From the NCBI GenBank assembly GCA_951812805.1, contig CATOSZ010000003.1, positions 1,008,557 through 1,072,556 on the forward strand: a DNA stretch of 64,000 bases, given 5' to 3'. Shown here in pieces: positions 18,320 to 25,922 of the stretch. Position 1 is the first letter of the stretch. The number at the start of each line of letters is the position of its first letter. Source of the stretch: an uncultured Alphaproteobacteria bacterium (lineage in GTDB: Bacteria; Pseudomonadota; Alphaproteobacteria; GCA-2731375). The position numbers and the translations under genes are program-made. The notes beneath the pieces were generated by a model that was given only the letters and a program-made list of their open reading frames with translations, did not search any database and had not been told where the DNA came from.

Positions 18320-19405
18320 ATGAGAGCCTTTATTTGTGGACTGTTCGCATTGGCCCTGGTGGCCGCCAGCGGTCCCGTCACGACGACATCGGCGGTTGCC
18401 GCCGCGGAATTTGAGCTGCGCTACTCGGACCTCGGCCCGCCCCGCGGTCCCCGCGCGGAGGCCCTGAAATGGTGGGCGGCCGAGCTGAAGAGCCGCTCCA
18501 AGGGCCGCATCGAGATCGAGTTCTTCTGGGGCCAGTCGCTGATGAAGGGCAAGGACAACTTGCGTGGCATCGGCTCGGGCCTGGTGGAAACGGCGCAGAT
18601 CATCGCCAGCTACACGCCCGCCGAATTGGCGGTGTGGAACTATGCCAGCGTGCCCTTCGGCATCAACGACGAATGGGTCGGCATGCGCGTCTGGCACGAG
18701 ATGTTGACGACGACGCCGGAAGCGGTGGCAGAAGCCAAGAAGAACAAGTTCAAATTGCTGGCCAACAACACCACCGGGCCGGTGCATCTGCTTTGCGCCA
18801 AGGCGCCGGTCAAGAACGCGGCCGAGCTGAAGGGCAAGAAGATCCGCACCAGTGGCGGCCTCACCAACCTGCTCAAGGGCATGGGCGCGGTGCCGGTGAC
18901 GATCGGTTTCGGCGAGCTGTACCAGGCGCTCGAGCGCGGGACCATCGACTGCACGCAGAACTACACGGCCTTCGTGAAGTCCTACAAGCACTACGAGGTC
19001 GCCGACCATTTGGTCGAGGCCTACATGGGCCAGTTCCTGGCCTATGGCATCGGCGTCTCGCAGAAAATCTTCGACGAAATGCCGAAGGACCTGCAGGACA
19101 TTCTGGTGCAGACCAGCGTCGAGTACATGGACATCTACGCCAAGCATCAGATCGACTTCACCAAGCAGGCGCGCGCGGAAATCATTGCCGGTATCGACGG
19201 CAAGAAAGTCACCGTGCACACGTTGAGCGACGCCGAGCGGGCCAAGTGGGCCGAGGGTGCGAAGCTCTTCAACGACAAATGGCTGGAGCGCATGGAGAAG
19301 AAGGGCATCGACGGTCAGGCCTTCCTCGACAAGCTCGCAAAGGTCACGGCGAAGTGGGAAGCCAAGCTCGAGAAAGAAGGCTATCCCTGGGCGAAGACCA
19401 ACTGA
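18320..19405 (+). CDS. dctP: TRAP transporter solute-binding protein DctP
   Basis: A 361-aa periplasmic binding protein with a signal peptide (FICGLFALALVAASGP ... AVAAA). Family landmarks are GPRAEALKWWAAELKSRSKG, VPFGINDEWVGMRVWHEM, and the KGKKIRTSGGLTNLLKGMGA segment that usually carries the carboxylate-binding Arg. It captures an organic acid and hands it to the membrane subunits. GGGAGG precedes the ATG at 18320. First gene of a dctP-dctQ-dctM operon; the ligand is unknown, but nearby dioxygenase and hydroxyacid dehydrogenase genes suggest an organic acid. Confidence 0.9.
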   Translation: MRAFICGLFALALVAASGPVTTTSAVAAAEFELRYSDLGPPRGPRAEALKWWAAELKSRSKGRIEIEFFWGQSLMKGKDNLRGIGSGLVETAQIIASYTPAELAVWNYASVPFGINDEWVGMRVWHEMLTTTPEAVAEAKKNKFKLLANNTTGPVHLLCAKAPVKNAAELKGKKIRTSGGLTNLLKGMGAVPVTIGFGELYQALERGTIDCTQNYTAFVKSYKHYEVADHLVEAYMGQFLAYGIGVSQKIFDEMPKDLQDILVQTSVEYMDIYAKHQIDFTKQARAEIIAGIDGKKVTVHTLSDAERAKWAEGAKLFNDKWLERMEKKGIDGQAFLDKLAKVTAKWEAKLEKEGYPWAKTN

Positions 19406-19430
19406 CGCCCTGTTGATCTCTTGGGGGAGC

Positions 19431-19455
19431 GGGGGCCCGCCCGGGGCGGGCCCCC
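19431..19455 (+). terminator. GC-rich hairpin between dctP and dctQ
   Basis: Arms GGGGGCCCGCCC (19431-19442) and GGGCGGGCCCCC (19444-19455) form a near-perfect stem; the innermost pairs must open to make a loop. There is no U-run after it, so full termination is doubtful. Such intercistronic hairpins can protect the upstream mRNA or reduce read-through, which would make the binding protein more abundant than the membrane subunits. Confidence 0.6.
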
Positions 19456-19467
19456 GGTTACGCGCAC

Positions 19468-20007
19468 GTGGTTAAATATCTCGACTATCTCGACAATGCC
19501 CTGGTCGTGACGGCGATCGTCGCCATCGTCACAATGATGACGATGATCACCGTCTCGGTCATCGGCCGCTACTTCTTCGCCCTGCCGATCCCTGGCGATC
19601 TGGTGATGAGCGAATTCCTCATGGTCTTCGTCGTCTTCCTGCCCATGGCCGCGGTGCAGGCGAAGCGGGAGCATGTTTTCGTCACCTTCTTCACCGATTG
19701 GATGAAGAACGACGTCAAGGTGGTGATGGAGACCTTCGGCGTGATCGTCGGCTGTATCATCTTCACGCTGATCACCGCCGCCGTCTATTCCGACTTCGCG
19801 CATGCCTGGGACGTCGGCGCCTATACCGAGGGTGAGATCGAGTTCCCGGAAGCGCCACCGCGCTTCGTCGTCTTTTTCGGCCTCGCCCTGTTCTCCCTGC
19901 GCCTGTTCGTGGATTCCATCCAGTCGGTCTACGGCTTGATCACCCACCAGGCCCAGGCAACCCAGAGCGAGACGGATCGGGTACTGGAGCAGGAGTTGTC
20001 CGAGTGA
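19468..20007 (+). CDS. dctQ: TRAP transporter small permease DctQ
   Basis: A 179-aa integral membrane protein starting with GTG. Four hydrophobic segments are visible (about residues 12-32, 47-65, 88-110 and 130-150), with the typical first-helix region VTAIVAIVTMMTMITVSVIGRYFF and a conserved EFLMVFVVFLPMAAVQAKREHVFV. It partners DctM in proton/sodium-coupled uptake of the DctP ligand. Confidence 0.86.
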   Translation: MVKYLDYLDNALVVTAIVAIVTMMTMITVSVIGRYFFALPIPGDLVMSEFLMVFVVFLPMAAVQAKREHVFVTFFTDWMKNDVKVVMETFGVIVGCIIFTLITAAVYSDFAHAWDVGAYTEGEIEFPEAPPRFVVFFGLALFSLRLFVDSIQSVYGLITHQAQATQSETDRVLEQELSE

Positions 20008-20048
20008 GCGCGACGCGCGTTCCCGGCACCTGGACTTAAGGATACATC

Positions 20049-21392
20049 ATGGATTCCGGACTTCTCGGCGGCCTCGGCCTGCTCTCGATGCTGATCCTCG
20101 TCGCGCTCCGCGTGCCGATCGCCTTCGGAATGGCGACGGTCGGGTTCGTCGGCATGATCCTGGCCGTCGGCTGGCGCCCGGGCCGGGAGTTCGACTTCGA
20201 TCGCGGCTTCGACGCGGCCTGGGGCTACATGAGCTTCGAGCCGTTCAGCTTCATCGCCAACTTCCCTATCGTGGCCGTGCCGTTGTTCCTGTTGATGGGT
20301 TACGTCGCCTACCACGCCGGCTTCACCCGCGACATCTACTATGCGGCGCGGGTCTGGCTGTCCCGGCTGCATGGCGGCCTGGCCATGGCCTCGGTCGCCG
20401 GCTGCGCCATGTTCGCCGCCGTCAGCGGCTCCAGCCTGGCGACGGCCGCCGCCATGGGCAAGCTCGCCGTGCCGGAGATGTTGCGCTACGACTACGACAA
20501 GGGCCTGGCCGCCGGCGTCGTCGCGGCGAGCGGCACCTTGGGCTCGCTGATCCCGCCCTCGATCCTGATGATCCTCTACGGCATCTTCACCGAGGAATCG
20601 ATCGGGCAGCTGCTGCTAGCCGGCTTGATCCCGGGCATTCTCTCGGCCGGCGTCTACATGGGCATGGTCTACGTGCGCTGCCGGATCAACCCGGAACTCG
20701 GGCCGCGCGCCGAGACGGTGGCCTGGAAGGACCGGGTCATCGCCCTGAAGGGCACCTGGTCGATCATCGCCCTCTTCCTGATCGTCATGGGCGGGATCTA
20801 TCTCGGCATCGTGACGCCGACGGAAGCAGCGGCGGCCGGCGCGGCGGGCGCCTTCATCCTCGGCTTCCTCGCCAGGCGGCTGAACCGCGCCAATACCTGG
20901 GCCTCGCTGGTAGAGACCGTGCGCCAATGCGCCAACATCTTCGCCCTGGTGCTCGGCGCGAAGATGTTCGTTGGTTTCATCGCGCTCACCGGCGTCGCCA
21001 ACCTGATCACCACCTGGGCCTCGGGCCTCGACGTGCCGCCGATCATGGTCATTCTGACGCTGAGCCTGGTCTTCATCGTGCTCGGCACCTTCATGGACCC
21101 GCTGGGCCTGATGCTCGTGACCCTGCCGGTGGTGACGCCCGTGGTGTCCGACCTCGGCTACGACCTCGTCTGGTTCGGCGTCATCATGATCAAGTTCCTG
21201 GAGATCGGCCTGATCACGCCGCCCGTCGGCCTCAATTGTTTCATCCTGAAAGGGGTGGTCGGCGACTCCATACGCCTGGAAACCATCTTCAAGGGCATCC
21301 TCTGGTTCCTGGCGATGGACGTGGTAACGCTCGCCGTGCTGATCGTCTGGCCGGAGATCAGCCTCTGGCTGCCGACCTTGATGCTGCGCTGA
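20049..21392 (+). CDS. dctM: TRAP transporter large permease DctM
   Basis: A 447-aa polytopic membrane protein with about 12 hydrophobic segments. Family motifs include VPLFLLMGYVAYHAGF, GCAMFAAVSGSSLATAAAMG, and GTLGSLIPPSILMILYGI, and near the end GLITPPVGLNCFILKGV. It is the ion-coupled transport subunit of the TRAP system. It follows dctQ by 41 bp. Confidence 0.92.
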   Translation: MDSGLLGGLGLLSMLILVALRVPIAFGMATVGFVGMILAVGWRPGREFDFDRGFDAAWGYMSFEPFSFIANFPIVAVPLFLLMGYVAYHAGFTRDIYYAARVWLSRLHGGLAMASVAGCAMFAAVSGSSLATAAAMGKLAVPEMLRYDYDKGLAAGVVAASGTLGSLIPPSILMILYGIFTEESIGQLLLAGLIPGILSAGVYMGMVYVRCRINPELGPRAETVAWKDRVIALKGTWSIIALFLIVMGGIYLGIVTPTEAAAAGAAGAFILGFLARRLNRANTWASLVETVRQCANIFALVLGAKMFVGFIALTGVANLITTWASGLDVPPIMVILTLSLVFIVLGTFMDPLGLMLVTLPVVTPVVSDLGYDLVWFGVIMIKFLEIGLITPPVGLNCFILKGVVGDSIRLETIFKGILWFLAMDVVTLAVLIVWPEISLWLPTLMLR

Positions 21393-21433
21393 GGCCCGGC
21401 CGGCTTTGACCGGCGGGCGGTGCGTGCCTATGC

Positions 21434-21466
21434 TTGTCCGGCCCGTCGATCGACGGTGCCGGACAA
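21434..21466 (+). promoter_or_regulatory. Stem-loop just upstream of the GST start
   Basis: Outer arms TTGTCCGGC (21434-21442) and GCCGGACAA (21458-21466) and inner arms CCGTC/GACGG close on a GATC loop with one bulged T. The 3' arm reaches into the AAGGA ribosome binding site (from about 21465) of the GST gene. It may be a terminator for the TRAP operon or a control of GST translation; there is no U-run. Confidence 0.55.
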
Positions 21467-21477
21467 GGATTCCCATC

Positions 21478-22173
21478 ATGAGCAAATACCACCTGATCAG
21501 CTCCGTCACGTGACCATGGGTTCAGCGCGCCGTGATCGTTTTGCGTGCGAAAGCCATCGAGTTCGACGTGACTTACATCAATCTCCGTGAGAAGCCGGAC
21601 TGGTTCCTCGCGGTCTCGCCGCACGGCAAGGTGCCGGTATTGAACGTGGACGACCAGCCGCTGTTCGAGTCCAACGCCATCGCCGAATTCCTCGACGAGG
21701 TCGAGGCGCCGCGGCTGCACCCGGAAGACCCGATCAAGCGGGCGCGCAACCGGGCCTGGACCGACTTCGTACCAAGCTTTTCCCCGGCGCTGAGTGCGGT
21801 CTACTACGCCAAAACGCCGCAAGAGACGCAAACGGCGCTGGAAAAGGCGCCGGCGCGCCTCGGCAAGCTCGAAGAGGCGCTCACCAAGGAGCGCGAGGGC
21901 GACGGCCCCTACTTCAACGACGCCGAGCTTTGCCTGGTGGATGCGGCCTATGCCCCCTTCCTGCAACGCTTCGCCTTCGTCGAGGCCAAGCTTCAGACCG
22001 GGCTGCTGGACGGCTTCCCCAAGCTGAAGGCCTGGTCCGAGGCGCTGCTGGCGAACGAGCTGGTGACCGGGTCCGTCCCGGCCAACTTCGAGGACGAGTT
22101 CGTCGCCAACCTGAAACGGCGCGGCTTCCACGTCGGCCAGATGTTCGAGGCGGCCGGCCAGGCGGCCGAGTAG
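21478..22173 (+). CDS. Glutathione S-transferase, candidate selenoprotein (in-frame UGA at active-site position)
   Basis: An ATG at 21478 with AAGGA upstream opens a frame MSKYHLISSVT, then UGA (21511-21513), then PWVQRAVIVLRAKAIEF and a complete GST: thioredoxin-fold domain with DWFLAVSPHGKVPVL (cis-Pro loop) and LFESNAIAEFLDE (glutathione-binding Glu-Ser), then the alpha-helical C-terminal domain with LVDAAYAPFLQRF. In this GST subgroup the motif is normally C-P-x-V-Q-R, so UGA stands exactly where the catalytic Cys is expected (codon 12). A SECIS-like hairpin follows. If read through, the protein is 231 aa with Sec12. The alternative is a TGC/TGT-to-TGA nonsense mutation; the internal GTG start at 21532 would delete the first strand and the active site and has no ribosome binding site. 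Confidence 0.7.
21511..21551 (+). promoter_or_regulatory. Candidate bacterial SECIS element after UGA of GST
   Basis: After the UGA (21511-21513) the mRNA can form arms TTC-A-GCGCGC (21521-21530, bulged A) and GCGTGC-GAA (21543-21551), nine base pairs including one G-U, around a 12-nt loop CGTGATCGTTTT. The loop begins 18 nt after UGA and has G among its first two bases, both within the described bacterial SECIS limits. Codons in the loop and 3' arm (GTT, TTG, CGT) are unusual for such a GC-rich gene, as if kept for RNA structure. Confidence 0.55.
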
Positions 22174-22192
22174 CCGACAATTACCACCGACC

Positions 22193-22225
22193 CACCGCCC
22201 CGGAGCGAGAAACTCCGGGGCGGTG
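22193..22225 (+). terminator. Terminator-like hairpin after GST
   Basis: A perfect 13-bp stem, CACCGCCCCGGAG (22193-22205) and CTCCGGGGCGGTG (22213-22225), with a 7-nt loop CGAGAAA and a weakly T-rich tail TTCGATTGT. It lies 20 bp after the GST stop codon and probably ends that transcript. Confidence 0.75.
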
Positions 22226-22272
22226 TTCGATTGTGGCCCCGGCGTACCGGAGGGGGCCGGGAGGAGAAGCTC

Positions 22273-23238
22273 ATGTCCCGCAATATCGTCTTCGTCGACA
22301 GCCCGTTGACCAACGTGCCGCTGGCCCGCCAGATCGCGCCGTCGGGCTATGATCTGAACGTCGTGGCGCCGGGTTCCGCCGAATACGAGGCGGCCCTGCC
22401 GACCGCCGACTATCTGGTCGGCTTCGTCGCCGGCCTGGTGCAGGCCGAGCTTTACGAACAGGCGCCGAACCTGAAGCTGGTCCAGGTGCTGAGCGCCGGC
22501 TACGACGAGAGCGACATCGCCGCCGCCCGGGCCGCGGGTGTGCCGCTCTGCAACAACGGCGGGGCCAATTCGGTCGCCGTCTCCGAACACGCGATCCTGC
22601 TGGCGCTCGCCGTCTCGCGGCAGATCGTCTACCAGCACGAGAACGTCCGGGCCGGCCGCTGGCGCGGCAACGCGACGCCGGAGGTGCACGAGCTGCGCGA
22701 CCGGCAGATGGGCGTCGTCGGCTTCTCCAACATCGGCAAGAAGACCGCGCGCCTGGCCCAGGCCTTCGGCATGAAGGTGGTCTATTACGACCTGGTCCGC
22801 CATTCGGAGGCGGAGGAGGACGCGCTGGGCGTGCGCTACCGCCTGCTGAAGGAGCTGCTGATGGAAAGCGACGTGGTCAGCCTTCACGTCTCGCTGAACG
22901 AGACCTCGCGCGGCCTGATCGGTGCCGAGGAGCTGGCGCTGATGAAGTCCTCGGCGATCCTGGTCAACACCGCGCGCGGCCCCGTGGTCGACGAGGCCGC
23001 CTTGATCGACGCGCTGCGGGAACGGCGCATCTGGGGTGCCGGCCTCGACGTCTTCGAGCAGGAGCCGCCGGAGCCGGACAACCCCCTCTTCGAGCTCGAT
23101 AACGTGACCCTGACCGCCCATCTCGCCGGGCCGACGCAGGAGAGCAATACGGCACGCCTGCGCAACGCCTTCGACAACGTCGCCCGGGTCGGCCGGGGGG
23201 AGGCGCCGCTCTGGATCGTGCCGGAACTGCTGGAATAG
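22273..23238 (+). CDS. D-2-hydroxyacid dehydrogenase (NAD-binding)
   Basis: A 321-aa protein of the D-isomer 2-hydroxyacid dehydrogenase family, with the substrate-binding N-terminal segment (VQVLSAGYDESD), a Rossmann domain, catalytic Arg in NTARGPVVDE, Glu in DVFEQEPPE and His in LTAHLAGPT. The nucleotide motif is GFSNIG in place of the usual GxGxxG, a mild deviation. It interconverts a 2-hydroxyacid and 2-ketoacid. GGAGGAG precedes the ATG at 22273. It is followed 13 bp later by an aminotransferase gene. Confidence 0.88.
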   Translation: MSRNIVFVDSPLTNVPLARQIAPSGYDLNVVAPGSAEYEAALPTADYLVGFVAGLVQAELYEQAPNLKLVQVLSAGYDESDIAAARAAGVPLCNNGGANSVAVSEHAILLALAVSRQIVYQHENVRAGRWRGNATPEVHELRDRQMGVVGFSNIGKKTARLAQAFGMKVVYYDLVRHSEAEEDALGVRYRLLKELLMESDVVSLHVSLNETSRGLIGAEELALMKSSAILVNTARGPVVDEAALIDALRERRIWGAGLDVFEQEPPEPDNPLFELDNVTLTAHLAGPTQESNTARLRNAFDNVARVGRGEAPLWIVPELLE

Positions 23239-23251
23239 GGAGGGAATGGCG

Positions 23252-24196
23252 ATGTCCGAGGACCGCTTCATCCACCTCGCGGGCGAGCTCGTACCCTTTG
23301 ATGATGCCAAGGTGCATGTCTTCTCGCCGGCGGTCCGCTTCGCCGTGCATCTTTTCGAGGGCATCCGCGCCTATTGGAATGCGGACACGGAAGAGCTTTA
23401 CGTCTTCCGCCTGGCGGAACACCTGGATCGCCTGCGCGCCGGCATGAAGGTCATGCGCTACGAGGCGATCCCGAGCGCGGCGGAACTGGAAGCGGTCGTG
23501 CTGGACACCATCCGCGCCAACAAGCACAAGGGCGACATCGGCATCCGCCTTTCGGCCTATGTGCTGGGCGACGGCTTCATGGATGCGCGCGGGCCGATCG
23601 GCGTCATGTGCGGGACGGAGCCGGGACGGACCACCGCCCTCGAGGACCGCAAGACCCGGGCCATGGTGACCGCCTGGCGTCGGATCGACGACACCGCCAT
23701 GCCCGGCCGGCTGAAGAGCGCGGCGAACTACCAGAACGGCCGCCTCGGCCTGATGGAGGCGCGCGACGCCGGCTATGACGAGGCGATCTTCCTCACCCCC
23801 GACGGCAAGGTGGCGGAGGGCGCCGGCGCCTGCCTGTTCATGATCCGCGGCGGCGTACCCGTGACCCCACCGGCCACCGCCGGCATCCTCGAGAGCGTGA
23901 CCCGCGCGACCATGATCCAGTCCTTCACCGAACGCTTCGAGGCTCCCGTCGTCGAACGGGCGATCGACCGCACCGAGCTCTACATGGCGGAGGAGCTGTT
24001 CTTCTGCGGCTCCACCTACGAGGTGCATCCGATCGTCGAAGTGGACTCGATCACCGTCGCCGAGGGCGCAGTCGGCCCGCAGACCGCGGCCATGTGGACC
24101 CATTACGAAGGCCTCATCCGCGGCACGCTGCCCGATCACGCCGAATGGCGCACACCGGTCTGGGGTACGCAGGCACGCGACGCGGCCGCCGAATAG
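23252..24196 (+). CDS. Branched-chain amino acid aminotransferase-like protein (fold type IV PLP)
   Basis: A 314-aa fold-type IV PLP enzyme. HLFEGIRAYWN near residue 35 and the PLP Lys in GRLKSAANYQNGRL with the following EAIFLTPDGKVAEGAGACLF are characteristic. It transfers an amino group between a branched-chain or related amino acid and 2-oxoglutarate. The in-frame ATG at 23246 is abutted by GGGAGGGA, so the ATG at 23252 with 6-7 nt spacing is preferred. Next to a 2-hydroxyacid dehydrogenase, it may share a 2-ketoacid intermediate. Confidence 0.87.
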   Translation: MSEDRFIHLAGELVPFDDAKVHVFSPAVRFAVHLFEGIRAYWNADTEELYVFRLAEHLDRLRAGMKVMRYEAIPSAAELEAVVLDTIRANKHKGDIGIRLSAYVLGDGFMDARGPIGVMCGTEPGRTTALEDRKTRAMVTAWRRIDDTAMPGRLKSAANYQNGRLGLMEARDAGYDEAIFLTPDGKVAEGAGACLFMIRGGVPVTPPATAGILESVTRATMIQSFTERFEAPVVERAIDRTELYMAEELFFCGSTYEVHPIVEVDSITVAEGAVGPQTAAMWTHYEGLIRGTLPDHAEWRTPVWGTQARDAAAE

Positions 24197-24205
24197 GCCG
24201 GACCG

Positions 24206-24610
24206 ATGAGCGCCGCCGCCGACGCCAGGAACGAAGCCGAGCTGGTCCGTATCCGGGAGATCGCCGAAAGCGGCGCCGACCGGCCGGTACTAATGATGAA
24301 CCTCAACCTCTACCGCGCCGACGCCGGCTATCCCGACGGCGCCCCGTACACCGACTACATGCGCGCCCTGGAAGCCCTGCTGCCCCGCGTCGGCGCGAAG
24401 ATCCTCTGGCGGGCCCCGGTCGAGGGCCAGGCCCGCGGCACCCAGAACCTGCACGAGATCCTCGCCGTCTGGTACCCGAGCCACCGCGCCTTCCTCGACA
24501 TGCCCGCCACCGAGGGCGCGGACGAAAACTACCGCCTGCGCGGCCGCTGCATCGAGAGCGCGGTGATCCACCGTTGTCCGGGTGAAATCGCGCCGTTGGA
24601 GGGCACATGA
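24206..24610 (+). CDS. DUF1330-like small protein
   Basis: A 134-aa protein with the dimeric alpha/beta-barrel pattern of DUF1330: PVLMMNLNLYRA, YTDYMRALEALLPRVGAKILWRA, and EILAVWYPSHRAFLDM. The function of the family is unknown. It overlaps the next gene by ATGA and lies 9 bp after the aminotransferase. Confidence 0.7.
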   Translation: MSAAADARNEAELVRIREIAESGADRPVLMMNLNLYRADAGYPDGAPYTDYMRALEALLPRVGAKILWRAPVEGQARGTQNLHEILAVWYPSHRAFLDMPATEGADENYRLRGRCIESAVIHRCPGEIAPLEGT

Positions 24611-24774
24611 AACGGCGAGATCAAGACGCGCGCACCGTCATCGCAGGATTGCAGCGTGCGATCGACGAGGGGCTGGCCAGTGGAATCAGCGAAGCGTCCC
24701 TCGACGACATCTTCGTGGAGGCCAGGCGCCGCGCCGAAGCGCTTCGTGACCAAAACGGTCCGAACCGACAGTAG
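24607..24774 (+). CDS. ParD-like antitoxin fragment or orphan
   Basis: A 55-aa protein starting with ATG at 24607 inside the previous stop (ATGA). AVIAGLQRAIDEG-like and SLDDIFVEARRRAEAL segments resemble the C-terminal half of ParD antitoxins, which binds the ParE toxin. No ParE or RelE-like gene follows; the next gene is on the other strand. It could be an orphan antitoxin or a small unrelated helical protein. Confidence 0.5.
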   Translation: MKRRDQDARTVIAGLQRAIDEGLASGISEASLDDIFVEARRRAEALRDQNGPNRQ

Positions 24775-24789
24775 GGACCGCCCGACGAA

Positions 24790-25608
24790 TCAGGGCTTCC
24801 TCGCCTGAAAGACGATCTCGCGGAACGGGATGCGGGCGGGCGCCGGGCCGAAGGCTTCGGTGAAGGCCGCGGTGACGGCGGCGACGATGGTCTCTGCATC
24901 GACGGTGGCGCGCTGTTCGATCTCCAGGATGGTCGGGTTGCCCGAGACGAAGCCGCGGGCCAGACCCTCGTGATCGGCGACCTCGACATCCTCGACGACG
25001 CGGGCGACCTCGATCTCGGGACAGCCGGCGCCTTCGATGAGCGCGCGGACGACGTCCACGTCGCTCAGGCCGAAGGGGGTTTCCATGAAGCGGGGCGGGT
25101 CGGTTTCGAAGAAGCCGTTGATGGCGCCGCAGCCGACCTCTGTCGCCGGATTGGCCGCCATCGAATCCCAGACGTTGACCAGCAGGGTGCCGCCCGGCTT
25201 CAGGACCCGGGTCATCTCGGCCAACCCCTTGGCCTTGTCGGGGAAGAACATGATGCCGAACTGGCAGGTCACCACGTCGAAAACCTCGTCCTGGAACGGC
25301 AGGTCGAGAGCGTCGGCCTGGCTGTAGGAAACGCCGGCCAGCGACCCGTTCACCTTCGAGGCATGCGCCAGCATCGCCTCGTTCAGGTCGGTCGCGTGGA
25401 TCTGCGTGCCCGCCGGCACGGCGCCGGCCAGGTGGCGGGTCGAGATCCCGGTGCCGCAGGCGATTTCCAGCACCTCGCCCGGCCCGACCAGGCGGGCGGC
25501 GACGCGGGCCGCGAGGTCGGCGGCGGAGAACTCGAACAGGACCGGGCCCAAATAGCGGTCGTAATTTTCGGGGATCGATCCGGTGAAACTGGCGGTGATG
25601 GAACTCAT
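24790..25608 (-). CDS. Class I SAM-dependent methyltransferase
   Basis: A 272-aa protein of the UbiE/Methyltransf_11 type: motif I VLEIACGTGISTRHLA, ATDLNEAMLAHA (post I), ADALDLPFQDEVFDVVTCQFG (motif II) and RVLKPGGTLLVNVWD (motif III). The small-molecule substrate is unknown. It is convergent with the antitoxin-like gene. Confidence 0.88.
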   Translation of the reverse strand: MSSITASFTGSIPENYDRYLGPVLFEFSAADLAARVAARLVGPGEVLEIACGTGISTRHLAGAVPAGTQIHATDLNEAMLAHASKVNGSLAGVSYSQADALDLPFQDEVFDVVTCQFGIMFFPDKAKGLAEMTRVLKPGGTLLVNVWDSMAANPATEVGCGAINGFFETDPPRFMETPFGLSDVDVVRALIEGAGCPEIEVARVVEDVEVADHEGLARGFVSGNPTILEIEQRATVDAETIVAAVTAAFTEAFGPAPARIPFREIVFQARKP

Positions 25609-25677
25609 GGGACAATTGCCTCGCGCCGTTGATGCTCTAAGCTCCCACTATCGCATGCCCCGACGAGGATTGACCAC

Positions 25678-25791
25678 GTGACCTACACCATCATCTCCGC
25701 CGACGACCATCTCGACCTCGGCTACCTGCCGACGGACTTCTGGACGCGCAACATGGCCGCTAGCTTCGCCGAGCGGGCACCCCGGGTGTAG
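25678..25791 (+). pseudogene. Amidohydrolase 5' fragment cut by the prophage
   Basis: From a GTG at 25678 the frame reads 37 codons, starting TYTIISADDHLDLGYLPTDF, the usual N-terminus of metal-dependent amidohydrolases of the TIM-barrel 2 type (D-D-H motif), then meets TAG at 25789, exactly where prophage DNA begins. The remainder should lie beyond the other prophage end outside this window. Confidence 0.7.
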
Positions 25792-25818
25792 CGGGACAGA
25801 AATAATTAAGAATCATGT

Positions 25819-25894
25819 TCGGAAATATTTTTTCACGGTCGAAACCGTCTGGAAAATCGCCGTGATTTTGGGGGCATTCCGGCCTGGAAAATCG
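25819..25894. repeat. Candidate transposase-binding repeats in the prophage end
   Basis: CTGGAAAATCG occurs twice (25849-25859 and 25884-25894) with a weaker copy, CGGAAATAT, at 25820-25828; spacings are about 30 and 35 bp. An inverted copy, GATTTTCCA, is at 25938-25946. Mu-like ends normally carry several MuA-binding sites within the terminal 150 bp, which these would suit. Confidence 0.55.
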
Positions 25895-25922
25895 GCCACG
25901 ATGCGTTGGTGATGGAGGCCTT

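Noticed and set aside
21532..22173. GTG at 21532 as the true GST start
   Set aside because: It would remove the first strand and the active-site motif of the thioredoxin fold and has no ribosome binding site, whereas the ATG at 21478 has one; only UGA readthrough or a nonsense mutation explains the conserved upstream codons.
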